Shown here: one piece after another, positions 43,376-55,590 of the stretch
Layout: each line of letters begins with the position of its first letter
Numbering within the stretch: the first letter of the stretch is position 1
Source: Ovis canadensis
Lineage: Eukaryota; Chordata; Mammalia; Artiodactyla; Bovidae
Direction of reading: 5' to 3'
Length of the DNA stretch: 64,000 nt
Assembly (NCBI RefSeq): GCF_042477335.2
Contig: NC_091248.1
Location: 120,488,501-120,552,500 of the forward strand
Position numbers and translations under genes: made by a program
Notes under the pieces: generated by a model
The model's database searches: none
Told to the model about the DNA's origin: nothing
Seen by the model: only the letters and a program-made list of their open reading frames with translations

Positions 43376-45303
43376 CAGATATTGACATTGAAATAAAACC
43401 ACTCAGTATCACAGCAATCCAAGTCTATGCCCCAACCAGTAATGCTGAAGAAGCTGAAGTTGAACGGTTCTATGAAGACCAGCAAGACCTTCTGGAATCA
43501 ACACCCAAAAAAGATGTCCTTTTCATTATAGGGGACTGGAATGCAAAAGTAGGAAGTCAAGATATACCTGGAGTGACAGGCAAATTTGGCCTTGGGTACA
43601 GAATGAAGCAGGGCAAAGGCTAATAGAGTTTTGCCAAGAGAACGCACTGGTCATAGCAAACACCCTCTTCCAACAACACAAGAGATGACTCTGTACATGG
43701 ACTCCACCGGATGGTCAATACCGAAATCATATTGATTATATTCCTTGCAGCCAAAGATGGAGAAGCTCTATACAGTTAGCAAAAACAAGACCGGGAGCTG
43801 ACTGTGGCTCAGATCATGAACTCTTTATTGCCAAATTCAGACTTAAATTGAAGAAAGTAGGGAAAATCAGTAGACCATTCCCAAGAAAAAGAAATGCAAA
43901 AAGGCAAAATGGTTGTCTGAGGAGGCCTTTCATATAGCTGTGAAAAGAAGCGAAGCAAAAAGCAAGTAGAAAAGGAAAGATATACTCATTTGAATGCAGA
44001 GTTCCAAAGAATATCAAGGAGAGATAAGAAAGCCTTCCTCAGAGATCAATGCAAAGAAATAGAGGAAAACAATAGAATGGGAAAAACTAGAGATCTCATC
44101 AAGAAAATTAGAGATACCAAGGGAACATTTCATGCAAAGATGGGCTCAATAAAGGACAGAATGGTATGGACCTAACAGAAGCAGAAGATATTAAGAAGAG
44201 GTGGCAAGAATACACAGAAGAACTTTACCAAAAAGATCATGACGCAGATAATCATGATGGTGTGATCACTCAGCTAGAGCCAGACATCCTGGAATGTGAA
44301 GTCAAGTGGGCCTTAGTAAGCATCACTATGAAAAAAGCTAGTGGAGGTGATGGAATTCCAGTTGAGCTATTTCAAATCCTAAAAGATGATGCTCTGAAAG
44401 TGCTGCACTCAATATGCCAACAAATTTGGAAAAAGCAGCAGTGGCCACAGGACTGGAAAAGGTCAGTTTTCATTCCAATCCCAAAGAAAGGCAATGCCAA
44501 AGAATGCTCAAACTACCACACAGTTGCACTCATCTCACACGCTAGTAAAGTAATGCTCAAAATTCTCCAAGCCAGACTTCAGCAATACTTGAACTAAGAA
44601 CTTCCAGATGTTCAAGCTGGTTTTAGAAAAGGCAGAGGAACCAGAGATCAAATTGCCAAAATCCACTGAATCATGGGAAAAGCAAGAGAGTTCCAGAAAA
44701 ACATCTACTTCTGCTTTATTGACTATGCCAAAGCCTTTGACTGTGTGGATCAGAAAAAATCTGTGGAAAATTCTGAAAGAGATGGAAATACCAGACCACC
44801 TGACCTGGCTCCAGAGAAATCTGTATGCAGGTTAAGAAGCAACAGTTAGAACTGGACATGGAACAATAGACTGGCTCCAAATTGGGAAAGGAGTACATCA
44901 AGGCTGTATATTGTCACCCTGCTTATTTAACTTATATGCAGAGTACCTCATGAGAAATGTTGGACTGGATGAAGTACAAGCTGGAATCAAGAATTTTGGA
45001 GAAATATCAGTAACCTCAGATATGCAGATGGAAGAAATGAAGAACTAAAGAGCCTCTTGATGAAAGTGAAAAAGGAGAGTGCAAAAGTTGGCTTAAAACT
45101 CAACATTCAGAAAACTAAGATCATGGCATCTAGTTCCATCACTGTATTGCAAATAGATGGGAAAACAATGGAAACAGTGAGAGACTTTATTTTGGGGGCT
45201 CCAAAATCACTGCAGATGGTGACTGCAGCCATGAAATTAAAAGACACTTGCTCCTTGGAAGGAAAGTTATGACCAACCTAGACAGCATATTAAAAAGCAA
45301 AGA
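43376..45303 (+). mobile_element. BovB (RTE) LINE, first part
   Basis: This is a 5'-truncated BovB retrotransposon. The endonuclease region is readable at 43376..43623 (ITAIQVYAPTSNAEEAEVER and DVLFIIGDWNAKVGSQDIPG, with the catalytic-type GDWNAKVG block), then stops. The reverse-transcriptase region is readable at 44166..44597 (KKASGGDGIPVELFQI, WPQDWKRSVFIPIPKKG), then stops again. The frame is broken by several stops and indels, so it is dead. An L1 is inserted at 45303 and BovB resumes at 47049. Confidence 0.95.
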
Positions 45304-47048
45304 TTCAATGCAATCCCCATCAAGCTACCAACAATATTTTTCACAGAACTAGAACAAATAATTTCACAATTTGTATGGAAATACAAAAAACCTCGAATAG
45401 CCAAAGCAATCTTGACAAAGAAGAAGGGAACTGTAGGAATCAACCTGCCTGACTTCAGGCTATACTACAAAGTTACAGTCATCAAGACAGTATGGTACTG
45501 GCACAAAGACAGAAATATAGATCAATGGAACAAAATAGAAATCCCAGAGATAAATCCATACACCTAAGGACACCTTATCTTTGACAAAGAAGGCAAGAAT
45601 ATACAATGGAGAAAAGACAATCTCTGTAACAAGTGGTGCTGGGAAAACTGGTCAACCACTTGTAAAAGAATGAAACTATAACACTTTCTAACACCATACA
45701 CAAAAGTAAATTCAAAATGGATTAAAGGTCTAAATATAAGACCAGAAACTATAAAACTCCTAGAGGAAAACATAGGCCAAACACTCTGACATAAATCACA
45801 GCAGGATCCTCTATGATCCACCTCCCAGAGTAATGGAAATAAAAGCAAAAATAAACAAACAGGACCTAATTAAACTTAAAAGCTTTTGCACAATGAACGA
45901 AACTATAAGCAAAGTGAAGACAGCCTTCCGAATGGGAGGAAATAATAGCAAACAAAGCAACTGACAAAGAATTAATCTCAAAAATATATAAGCAGCTCCT
46001 GCAGCTCAATTCCAGAAAAATAAACGACCCAATCAAAAAATGGGCCAAAGAACTAAACAGACATTTCTCCAAAGAAGACTTACAGATGGCTAACAAACAC
46101 ATGAAAAGATGCTCAATATCACTCATTATCAGAGAAATGCAAATCAAAACCACAGTGAGGTACCATTTCACGCCAGTCAGAATGGCTGCGATCCAAAAGT
46201 CTACAAGCAATAAATGCTGGAGAGGGTGTGGAGGAAAGGGAACCCTCCTACACTGTTGGTGGGAATGCAAACTAGTACAGCCACTATGGAGAACAGTGTG
46301 GAGATTCCTTAAAAAACTGGAAATAGAACTGCCATACAACCCAGCAATCCCACTGCTGGGCATACACACTGAGGAAACAAGAATTGAAAGAGACACGTGT
46401 ACCCCAGTGTTCATCACAGCACTGTTTATAATAGCCAGGATATGGAAGCAACCTAGATGTCCATCAGCAGACGAATGGATAAGGAAGCTGTGGTACCTAT
46501 ACACAATGGAGTATTACTCAGCCATTGAAAAGAATACATTTGAATCAGTTCTAATGAGGTGGATGAAACTGGAGCCTATTATGCAGAGTGAAGTAAGCCA
46601 GAAAGAAAAACACCAATACAGTATACTAACACATATATATGGAATTTAGAAAGATAGTAATGATAACCTTGTATATGAGACAGCAAAAGAGACACAGATG
46701 TATAGAACAGTCTTTTGGACTCTGTGGGAGAGGGCGAGGGTGGGATGATTTGGGAGAATGGAATTGAAACATGTATATTATCATATGTGAAACAAATTGC
46801 CAGTCCAGGTTCTATGTATGGGACAGGGTGCTTGAGGCTGGTGCACTGGGATGACCCAAGAGGGATGGGATGAGGAGGGAGGAGGGAGGGGGTTCAGGAT
46901 GGAGAACACATGTATACCCATGGCTGATTCATATCAATGTATGGTAAAACCACTACAATATTGTAAAGTAACTAGCCTCCAATTAAAATGAATAAATTTA
47001 TTAAAAAATAAAATAAAAATAAAAATAAATGGTGAAAAAATAAAAAAA
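45304..47048 (+). mobile_element. L1 3' part nested in the BovB
   Basis: ORF2 C-terminal sequence is readable: [20 protein letters not shown] near the start, and at 46086..46649 [20 protein letters not shown] with [13 protein letters not shown] and [14 protein letters not shown]. The 3' UTR (ruminant L1 type, with ATATTGTAAAGTAACTAGCC) and an A-rich tail follow. Target-site duplications TAAAAAGCAAAGA (45291..45303) and TAAAAAGCAGAGA (47049..47061) differ at one base. An internal stop before 46086 shows it is dead. Confidence 0.93.
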
Positions 47049-47558
47049 TAAAAAGCAGAGACATTACTTTGCCAACAAAGGTCTGTCTAGTCAAAGCTAC
47101 AGTTTTTCCAGTAGTCATGTATGGATGTGAGAGTTGGACTACAAAGAGAGCTGAGCACCAAAGAATTCATTCTTTTGAACTGTGATGTTGGAGAAGACTC
47201 TTGAGAGTTCCTTGGAAAACGAGGAGATCCAATCAGTCCATCCTAAAGGAAACCTGTCCTGAATATTCATTGGAAGGACTGATGCTGAAGCTAAAACTCC
47301 AATACTTTGGCCACCTTATGCAAAGAACTGATTCATTTGAAAAGACCCTGATCCTGGGAAAGATTGAAGGCAGGAGGAGAAGGGGATGACAGAAGTTTAG
47401 ATGGTTGGATGTCATTACTGACTCAAAGGACGTGAATTTGAGTAAGATCTGGGAATTGGTGATGGACAGGGAAGCCTGGCATGCTACAGTCCATGCAGTC
47501 ACAAAGAGTCAGACACAACTGAGCGAATGAAATGAAATGAACTGAAATGAACTGAACT
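47049..47558 (+). mobile_element. BovB LINE, 3' remainder
   Basis: Continues the BovB interrupted at 45303: GCAGAGACATTACTTTGCC, GGAAGGACTGATGCTGAAGC, and the (GAAATGAACT)n-like tail. Confidence 0.93.
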
Positions 47559-47701
47559 CCTGCCTAAGGAGAGTGCAGGCCTGACTGACCTAGAACAGAA
47601 GACAGAGGCCAATGCCAGCTGAAGGCTTGTGTGGGACTCAGAATACCAGTGCTGCCTCTTCAGCTGTCTGTTTGGGAGCAGTAACTGGACTCCTTTGAAG
47701 A
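47559..47701. other. Spacer between two BovB 3' ends
   Basis: Nothing recognised. Confidence 0.4.
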
Positions 47702-48212
47702 AAAACTATGAAAAAACTAGACAGCATATTAAAAAGCAGAGACATCACCTTGAGGACCAAGGTCTGTCTGGTCAAAACTATGGGTTTTTTTCCCAGTAGT
47801 CATGTACAGATGTGAGAGTTGGACCATAAAGAAGGCTGAGTACCAAGAATTGATGCCTTCAAACTGTCGTGCTGGAGAAGACTCTTGAGAGTCCCTTGGA
47901 CAGCGTGGAGATCAAACTAGTCAATCCTAAAGGAAATCAACATTGACTATTCATTGGAAGGACTGTTGATGAAGCTAAAGCTCCAATACTTTGGCCACCT
48001 GATGGGAGGCGATGACTCACTGGGAAAGATTGAAGGCATGAGGAGAAGGGGACGACAGAGTATGAGATGGTTGATGGCATCACTGACTCAATGGACAGGA
48101 GTTTAAGCAAACTCTGGGAAATAGTGAAGGACAGGGAAGCCTGGCATGCTTCTGTTCACGGTGTTACGAAGAGTTGGACATGATTTAGTGACTGGAGAAC
48201 AACAATAAAGTG
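47702..48212 (+). mobile_element. Second BovB 3' fragment
   Basis: A separate, more diverged BovB 3' end: ACTAGACAGCATATTAAAAA, GCAGAGACATCACCTTGAGG, GGAAATCAACATTGACTATT, GGACATGATTTAGTGACTGG. Confidence 0.9.
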
Positions 48213-51200
48213 GACTCCACATTGGGATATCTAAACGTATGCAGACCTGTCCAGTCTAACTTTGCTCTCTTTTTTCCTCGATCATATGTCCTTAAGACCC
48301 AAATCTCTATTTTTCTTCTGATTTATGCAGAGATATCTACATAATATTGGCAATCCATTCTGAATGGTCATAATTACTCTCTTCCAAGTTCTTTTTTTAA
48401 CATCCTGATCCCTTCTCAGCCCCTCTGAGGACATCTTTGGCAACTGATGCAAAATTTTGAGTGCTTGAGGCAATTCAGGTTTGCCAGAGTTAAGAGGCAA
48501 ATTCCACCTACAATTGTCCTAGGTTTGCCATTCAGGGGCCCTAACTTTCAAGATGGAAACTTGGTTTCGTGGTTTCTATTGTGTTTACACCAATAGATAT
48601 AATACGCTTTTGGTTTGATTTTAGCACTTTCTTTTTCCTCCTGGCTACTCCCCACTGCTTCTAGATCGTTTTTCTCCCTCTTGCTTTAAAACCCAGCTCC
48701 TTCCACACACCTGGCATGAGCATGTTCCCCTTCATCCACGGTTGCAGTTGCTCCGTTCCCATCAGGCCTCGCCTTCTCATTCCATGCCCCCCGCGATTAA
48801 TCCTGTGACCATTCTTGGTGATTTCATTGCCATGTAGGCCATTTACACATGGTTTTGGTTTCTTGGTTTCTTGACCTCCTCCTCCTTTTTGCCTGCACCT
48901 CAGGTGCAGGTCCATGTTGACAGACCATATAATGAGCAACACATAAGTTCCTTCCAAATTTTATGCTTCAGTCATCTTTGCCTCCTTTCTTTCCGTCTCA
49001 TGAACTCCGCTTCCATCCCTCCTACCATCCCATCCACTGAACCTCAGCCCCTAAATCCAACAGACATGAAACTCCCAAGTTCTTAATTCTCACATTGTTT
49101 AAAACAGAGTTCAAGGTTTAGGACTATAATTTCAACCCCGGTTAAATCTAATGGATTGAAATATTTGTTTGAGATACTTAAAAAAATATATTCAGTTATT
49201 TATTATGGTTATGTTAGGTCTTGGTTGCTGCTATCAATAAGAAAATGGATAGATAAATTCTTGGAAATTCATCCAATTATTTTATACTAAACCAAATTTT
49301 GTATAGTTTATACTAAACTAAATCTATTGGATAAAATAGATAAGCATGTAAAACAAATTTTAGAAATGCAAGTCTAATATAGCACCACTCGATTTCATTT
49401 CAAATACAGGTAAAAGAACACTCTTTATTGGCTAACGAGGTAGATTGCAAGATCATTTACTAAATATGTCACCATGGACAATTACTTCATCTCTCATCAT
49501 TTTAGATTTCTCATCTTTGAAGCAGGAATATTAATGATAAGTGCATTATGGTATTTTTAAAAGGTAATTTATAAAAAACACTTAAAAGAATGGCTGAAAC
49601 TTTTAAGCTTTCAACACACATACCCATTTATTTTCATTATTGTGTTTGATAAAATTCACATGCAGTAAAAGTATAAAAGCAAAAGAGGAAATAGACTCAG
49701 ACTAATTGTTACAAAAAGAAAAGACCAAGAAGGGATAGTAAAGAGCAGCTTACTTGATTTGCTGTACTTTTCTCTAATTTAAAAAATGCAAAACTAACTG
49801 GTCAAATGTTTAAATTTGTTCAAATTCCATTTTTAGAGATTTATTGCATTCGGAGTTGAAGAGATTATGGTCTGCACAATTCCTGTTGGTGTATCAAATC
49901 TTACTATTTCTAGGGTCTCTGAGTCACTCCCAAGTGTGGTCATTAGCTCTTACTGAGGCTAACCCACTAGTCCTTGGTCATTCGTGGACCCATAAGTTCA
50001 AATTCAACAATATTCCTTCCCCCAAAATGTAATACTATTTGCCTCACATATAAAAAGAATGCATCATTTTTATCTTCCAAGTAGATTGTTATAATTATGT
50101 GTTAATTACATCCAACAGATTTATTTGGGGTTATTAACAGTTCTATTCTCAATCCTATTCCTCAGTTCAAATGCAGAAGATGCATTTTGGATGGTCCAGT
50201 TGCAGGCTAGGGTTTTTCCATTAAATATAAAGCTATACAATGGCAGCTACTCGTGGCTCGATATTTTCTGAGATCCTGGTTGATTACAACGTCCCCATTC
50301 TTGGTCAGAGATTAAAAAATTCAGGATCAATCTTGATATTGAGTCTTCAGACAGTGAAAAGAAACCCATGGAAATAGCCTTTTTAGGTAGATTGTCATGG
50401 AATCATCTATATTTCCATGGTTCTTCTTGAAATCAGAGTGAACTGCCAGTAACTGATGAACTCTCAGATAGACATAATTCAGAGAAAGTGATAATAAGCA
50501 TGACTGGCCAGGCCCTCTCTCCTGAAGGAAAAATGAATGGGGGAAGACTCTTAAGGAGAAATGGAATAGATCAAATGCACAGAGAAATCCCAAATTATTC
50601 AACATAATTATTGCAAAAGCTTAAAGAACACTTGAAAGAGCACTTGTGCCTGAAATACTGTCATGGGGAATTTAAAACTGCTAAGAGGATGGATGAGATA
50701 TTACAGTGGTTTGAAGTTATTCTTCCTTCTTACCATCAGGATAGGAAGAGAGGGACAACATCTACAGTAGAAAGTTCTTACCTGCTTCTTCCTGTGTGAT
50801 GGGCATTCCACTAGATGCGGAACACATTCCATCAGTACCCCACATTACAGCCAAGGAAACTGAAGGAGAAAGCTTGTGTGTAATTTTTCAAAAGTCACCC
50901 AGCTAAAAAGTGGTGGAAAAGGGATCCAAAGACAGGAAATTTGAGATCAGATTCTCTTTAATCATTTGCAAACCACTAATAAACAAACAACAAAAAAGTA
51001 TAGATTCACTAAACTGGAGAAAGAAAGATACATCTTTAGGAAAAGCGCTAAAATCTTATAAGACTCAGTGTTCTTATGCGGAAGGAAAAGGCAGCCTTCA
51101 GTCAGGAGAGACAGATTTTAAAGGAAAGGGGGAGTGCATTCGGGCTCAACTGCTCTAAAAGTTATTAGAAAAGACAGAACTGTTTTCTTAGCTGTTACCA

Positions 51201-51233
51201 AAGTTGACAAGATAACTGGGCCCCCTAAAGCCC
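48213..51233. other. AT-rich intergenic with MIR-like fragments, no gene
   Basis: MIR-like pieces are seen at about 49440..49620 and 50790..50930 (ATTACAGCCAAGGAAACTGA, AGTCACCCAGCTAAAAAGTG). The rest of this 3-kb stretch shows no V landmark, RNA gene or young repeat. Confidence 0.5.
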
Positions 51234-51375
51234 TTTGGGAAGATCTTCTGGAGGAGGGCATGGCAACCTATTCCAATATTCTTGCCTGGAGAATCCCCGT
51301 GGACAGAAGAGCCTAGTGGGTTGTGGTCCATGGGGTCACAAAGAGTGGGACATGACTGAGCTACTAAGCGCACAC
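51234..51375 (+). mobile_element. Bov-tA SINE, headless
   Basis: GGGAAGATCTTCTGGAGGAG to GGACATGACTGAGCTACTAA. Confidence 0.87.
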
Positions 51376-52163
51376 AAAGCCCTTGAGAATTAAATGCACA
51401 ATCTTAGAGGTCACAGGGAAGATAGGAATGACTCTGAAAATCAACCTGATTGAAGGGCTAAGTACAATCTGGACTGTATCGACAGGGATTGAAGTGAAAA
51501 TATTCACATTATTGTACAAACATTATCTATAGGCTATTTTAAAGGGCCATGCCTGATACGCTTACAAAATTACGATTCCTATGAAAGGCTTAGGAAAAAA
51601 CGGGGTGAATTAAAGCAAAAGCATGTGAAACAAGAGAATGCCTTGTAGATGGGGTTGCTCAACCGGGGAAACTGAAAATATGCAATATTTGTTTTAATAG
51701 CGCTGGTTTTAGAGGACTTGGAGCTTAATTTCACATTTCTCACTGGGGAAGAAGGCAGAGATAAAATCTACAAGAATGTATTAAAGAGATTAATGATTTG
51801 GGCCAGGATGCAAACATAACATTAAAGAAGGTATTCAATTCCAGTGACTGCTGCTAACACCACTGTGTCTGAGGCACAACAGAATGAATTTTAAAGGCAT
51901 TTAAAATTTTTAGAACTTCGATTAAATCTTTCTTAAAGGATTAGGTAATCACAGAGGGAAATAAAATGATTAAATTGGGATCTTTCTGGTAGAAATAAAA
52001 TGCTGTAATGGAAATACTATTCAAATCCTGGAGCATTCCAGATTTGCAAAAGGAGTGTGAATTGATGAAAAAAATTAATGACTTAGATTGTTGTTTTCTA
52101 GATTTCATAATGGAAGTAGTACTTATTTAAGTTTGGGGTGACTTTGAGTATTGGCATTTAATC
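51376..52163. other. AT-rich intergenic, no gene seen
   Basis: Nothing recognised. Confidence 0.4.
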
Positions 52164-52443
52164 ATTGGAGAAGGCAATGGCACCCCACTCCAGTACTCTG
52201 GCCTGGAAAATCCCATGGATGGAGGAGCCTGGTGGGCTGCAGTCCATGGGGTCGCTAAGAGTTGGACATGACTAAACGACTTCTCTTTCACTTCTCACTT
52301 TCATGCATTGGAGAAGGAAATGGCAACCCACTCCAGTGTTCTTGCCTGGAGAATCCCAGGGACGGGGGAGCCTGGTGAGCTGCCGTCTATGGGGTCGCAC
52401 AGAGTCAGACACGACTGAAGCGACTTAGCAGCAGCAGCAGCAG
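52164..52443 (+). mobile_element. BovA2 dimeric SINE with (AGC)n tail
   Basis: Two BovA units (52164..52285 and 52306..52425) with a CACTTCTCACTTTCATGCA linker and (CAG)n tail, the same structure as at 5038..5317. Confidence 0.92.
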
Positions 52444-52457
52444 CTCATCATGATGTC

Positions 52458-52656
52458 ATTTTTTTTTAAGATTTTTTCTGAATGTGGACCATTTTTAAAG
52501 TCTTTATTGAATTTGTTACAATATTGCTTCTGTGTTATCTTTTGGTTGTTTGGCCTTGAAGCAGGTGGGATCTTACCTCCCTGGACAGCAATCAAACCCA
52601 TACCCCCTGCATTGGAAGGTGAAGTCTTAACCACTGAGCCACCAGGGAAGTCCCTA
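52458..52656 (-). mobile_element. CHR-type SINE, reverse orientation
   Basis: Poly-T tail at the left, TTTGGCCTTGAAGCAGGTGG inside, head CACTGAGCCACCAGGGAAG. Confidence 0.78.
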
Positions 52657-53558
52657 TGATGTCATGTAAGTGTGTCATCAAACCTCTGTTTGGTCATAAT
52701 GGGGAATATAGCAGGAGAGATTGGAAAGGGAAAGGGAAACGGAGAGCTAATTCCCAGTGTTTCAGCCAGTCTGGCCTGTGAGTTCTTTAATTAGTATACT
52801 GCTGTACACCATTTCATGTCCTGTGAGGCCCCGCTTAATTGTCCCCTGTGGCTCCAGGAGTAAATCCTGAAGAGCAGTAATTAATACTGGGGGGAGCCCC
52901 TTAAGAAGGTGGAAATAGAGTTGTCCTACCACATGGCTCATCTCTTGATCGTAGACGCAATGGTCAAGTTCAAGGTGTTGCGGGAACACGAATCTTGAGA
53001 ATCTTAGGGGGAACATACATCTATTGCCCACTTTCGTCTCTGGGAGTTCCTGGAGCAATATCCTAGGCCCTCTGCAGTCCCCTCCCTCTTCTCTTTGGTA
53101 AGAGAACTGAGTTATGATTAGAGATTTTTTTAAAGGAGGAACTCAGCAGGCTTAGACCAAACCTTCCTACTTCCATCTTGTGTTTGTCTTTTGTCTGCAA
53201 AGAAGATGCTTTCTATTCTCCTGGCTCAGAATTATGGTAAAATTAGTGAGCAGACTGTATTTAGTGGGGACGACTGGCTGCTGGGGAAACAGTAGTCGGG
53301 GGTATACATTCATCTCGGAGGATATGAGCTACCACTCGGCGACACGTCTTAGCCCCACCTTTACTGGAGCCAGTGCTGATGTTTGCATTTCAGTTTGGCT
53401 TCAGTCTCTGTCTTTCTCAAGTGTTTGATCTGAGCAACAGGATTATTTTTGAACTAAAATACGAACACAGATAACTCCCCATTGTCCATATACCAATGTA
53501 ACAGCACAGTTCACCCTGGGTCTTGACAAAAGGTTCATTTCTAGTGACACCGCCCAAC
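52657..53558. other. Intergenic, no gene seen
   Basis: Nothing recognised. Confidence 0.4.
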
Positions 53559-53577
53559 TGGCCACCAGGAGATGCTG
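53559..53577 (+). promoter_or_regulatory. CTCF-like motif, moderate
   Basis: TGGCCACCAGGAGATGCTG matches the left half of the CTCF consensus perfectly and the right half partly. Same orientation as the motifs at 6836 and 39481. Confidence 0.45.
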
Positions 53578-54824
53578 TGGTTCCACATTCCTTGGTGGCT
53601 TGCTGGAAGAACTGGGAGAACTGCCTGATGGTGGGGGTTACAGAGAAGCTCTAAATCTCATGGTCTCTGAATCATGAACCTGAGTTGCAGACACTGAGCA
53701 GGTACTGGAAACAGAAAGATAGAGACCAAAGACTTCTGTTCTTGTGCAAACAGACCCATAGTGAGCACGGACTTACAGGCAAGCCTGGGATGGATTGTAT
53801 AGTCCATGGGGTTGCGAAGAGTTGGACACTGGGCGACTTTCCCTTTCAATTTCACTCTCTGGGATGGTTGCCATGTAAAGGAGACAGTGATACACTAAAC
53901 GTTACCACCACGCAGTCCAAATTAATACGTGTGTGTGTGTGACAGAGAGAGAAAGAGAGAAGTGCAGAAGAAACAGAACCTGTGTGATTCCCATCCCCCT
54001 TTATCCTCAGCCCAAGTCTCATTAACCCACAGAGATGTGTGTTTAGGTGGGTCATAGGTATATTGCAAAGAGTATGGCCAGTATTCTAATAGGTGCCTCA
54101 TGATACTGTAGATATTCTATGGAACAAGAGGGCTGAGCAGGGGACATCTCTGTGACTTCAAGAGATGTCCCCTTCGTGGTTAAAGTAATGGTCTTAATGG
54201 AAAGAAAGATCCTATTTTGCTGTAAGCTAATGAAGATCATCGAGCCAGCTCTCTGCTAAATTACTGAAAAAATTTAGAAAATAAGTCCTCAAGGTCATTT
54301 CTCTCTGCTCCAGGGGGGACCTCTTGAGCCTATCAAGATGTGGGCAGAGAAGGAGATGGTTGTTAAATTTTTGTGTCCTGATAGAAGGAAAGCAAAACAG
54401 CTCCTGGGTCAGGACATAAGAGAAGCTGTTGGAATGGGCTTCCCTCTAAACCCAGCCTGGTCCCATCCTACCACTGTTGGGGGCCTTTACGGCAGGGGCC
54501 CAAAGAGGATGGCCTGAACTATGTTCTAAGTCAGAGGGGCCCTGAGCCTTCAGAAGTCCACAAGAAGGTCTGTATAAGCAGAAAATTTACCAGGACATGG
54601 GGTGACCCTAAGACTGATTTTTCTCTCCATGAGAGATTGGAGCACTTAGGAGGTAGCTGGCTCACTCATATTCTGAGCTTGTTATAGGCTCACAGCTTCT
54701 CCGTTTCACAACAGTTTGTATCTTATAGAAGATAAGTCCTGGACAGGAGTCAGAAAATCCACATCCTGAAGGCTGTGTCCTGATTTGCAATGTTTTCTAT
54801 TTGTCTCTGCTGTTATTGCCCCTC
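53578..54824. other. Intergenic, no gene seen
   Basis: A BovA remnant (TAGTCCATGGGGTTGCGAAG) at about 53790..53850 and a short (TG)n at 53929..53941. Nothing else recognised. Confidence 0.45.
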
Positions 54825-55010
54825 CTACAGAATCTGCCTGTCAATGCAGGAGACATGGGGTCGATCCCTGGATTGGGGAAATCCCCTGGAGAAGGAAATG
54901 GAAACCCACTCAATATCCTTGCTGGAAAATCCCATGGACAGAGGAGCCTGGCAGGCTGCAGTCCAAGGGATTGCAAGAGTCAGATATGACTTCGCAACTA
55001 AGCAACAGCA
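54825..55010 (+). mobile_element. Bov-tA SINE
   Basis: CAATGCAGGAGACATGGGGT, GAAATCCCCTGGAGAAGGAA, and tail AGATATGACTTCGCAACTAA. Confidence 0.87.
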
Positions 55011-55179
55011 ACAAAAAACCCTGTGTCCAGCTCTGCATTCTTCAACCTCATGTTGCAAGATGCTCTCCTGAACCAAGTAAACACTGGACCGGGGAGTGGG
55101 CACTGCTGATTCCATAAAACTAAGAAAGTTTCACTATCATAATATTTCCAAGTAGCCAGTCATATGTTTCTCTCTGTCT

Positions 55180-55238
55180 CTTGACAGACTCTCGAGTTTG
55201 GGGAGTTGAGGAATGTGTTTCTGTGCCAACAGCCAAGA
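55180..55238 (+). pseudogene. Orphan TRBV 3'-end relic
   Basis: Only the FR3 end survives: a GAGTTTGGGGAGTTGAGGAA stretch (decayed D-S-A-hydrophobic region), then ATGTGTTTCTGTGCCAACAG, which reads MCFCANS with QD next. This corresponds to MYFCASSQD. There is a TGA just before it in this frame. No leader or earlier framework was found. It lies between the two TRBV12 genes, where human has 12-3/12-4/12-5, but subgroup cannot be decided from about 20 codons. Confidence 0.5.
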
Positions 55239-55277
55239 CATGGAGCTAATGTGTTCCATTTCCTCTGTAAACAGAAT
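55239..55277 (+). other. 23-RSS remnant of the orphan V relic
   Basis: Heptamer CATGGAG (55239..55245), exactly 23 bp, then A-rich nonamer AAACAGAAT (55269..55277). Preserved spacing supports the V origin of the relic. Confidence 0.5.
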
Positions 55278-55590
55278 CTTACTGCTCTCCACACCTGCAA
55301 GAACTGGGTCATTTTCCAGAGTCTCATCCTCACCACCAGAAAGAGTTCATTTATGAGTATTGGTTGCCTTAGTACAAGGAGAGTCAAGTGTTAACCATCA
55401 AAGAGCCTTTTAGAGCTTTGCTAGGGGTTGAAGAGGATTAGAATGAACTGAGAGTGCTTTATTGCAGTTCTTCAAAGAAGGTTGAAGCCCTCATTTTTCA
55501 CTGCACAACCCACACCAGGACCTGCAGGATTAAGGCAATTCTGAGGAGTTGGACATGACTGAGCGACTGAACTGACTGAGGTTCATCACA
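55278..55590. other. Flank of the V relic
   Basis: A BovB-tail-like piece (GACATGACTGAGCGACTGAA) at about 55550..55580. Nothing else recognised. Confidence 0.45.

Noticed and set aside
43327..43623. 98-codon open frame with endonuclease-like motif, and 143-codon frame at 44166..44597
   Set aside because: Both are fragments of a dead BovB retrotransposon (endonuclease and reverse-transcriptase regions), not host genes.
45866..46504. 212-codon antisense open frame, the longest in this part
   Set aside because: It is the reverse complement of L1 ORF2 sequence and has no independent support.
46086..46649. 187-codon open frame
   Set aside because: It is the C-terminal part of L1 ORF2 in a nested, truncated L1.
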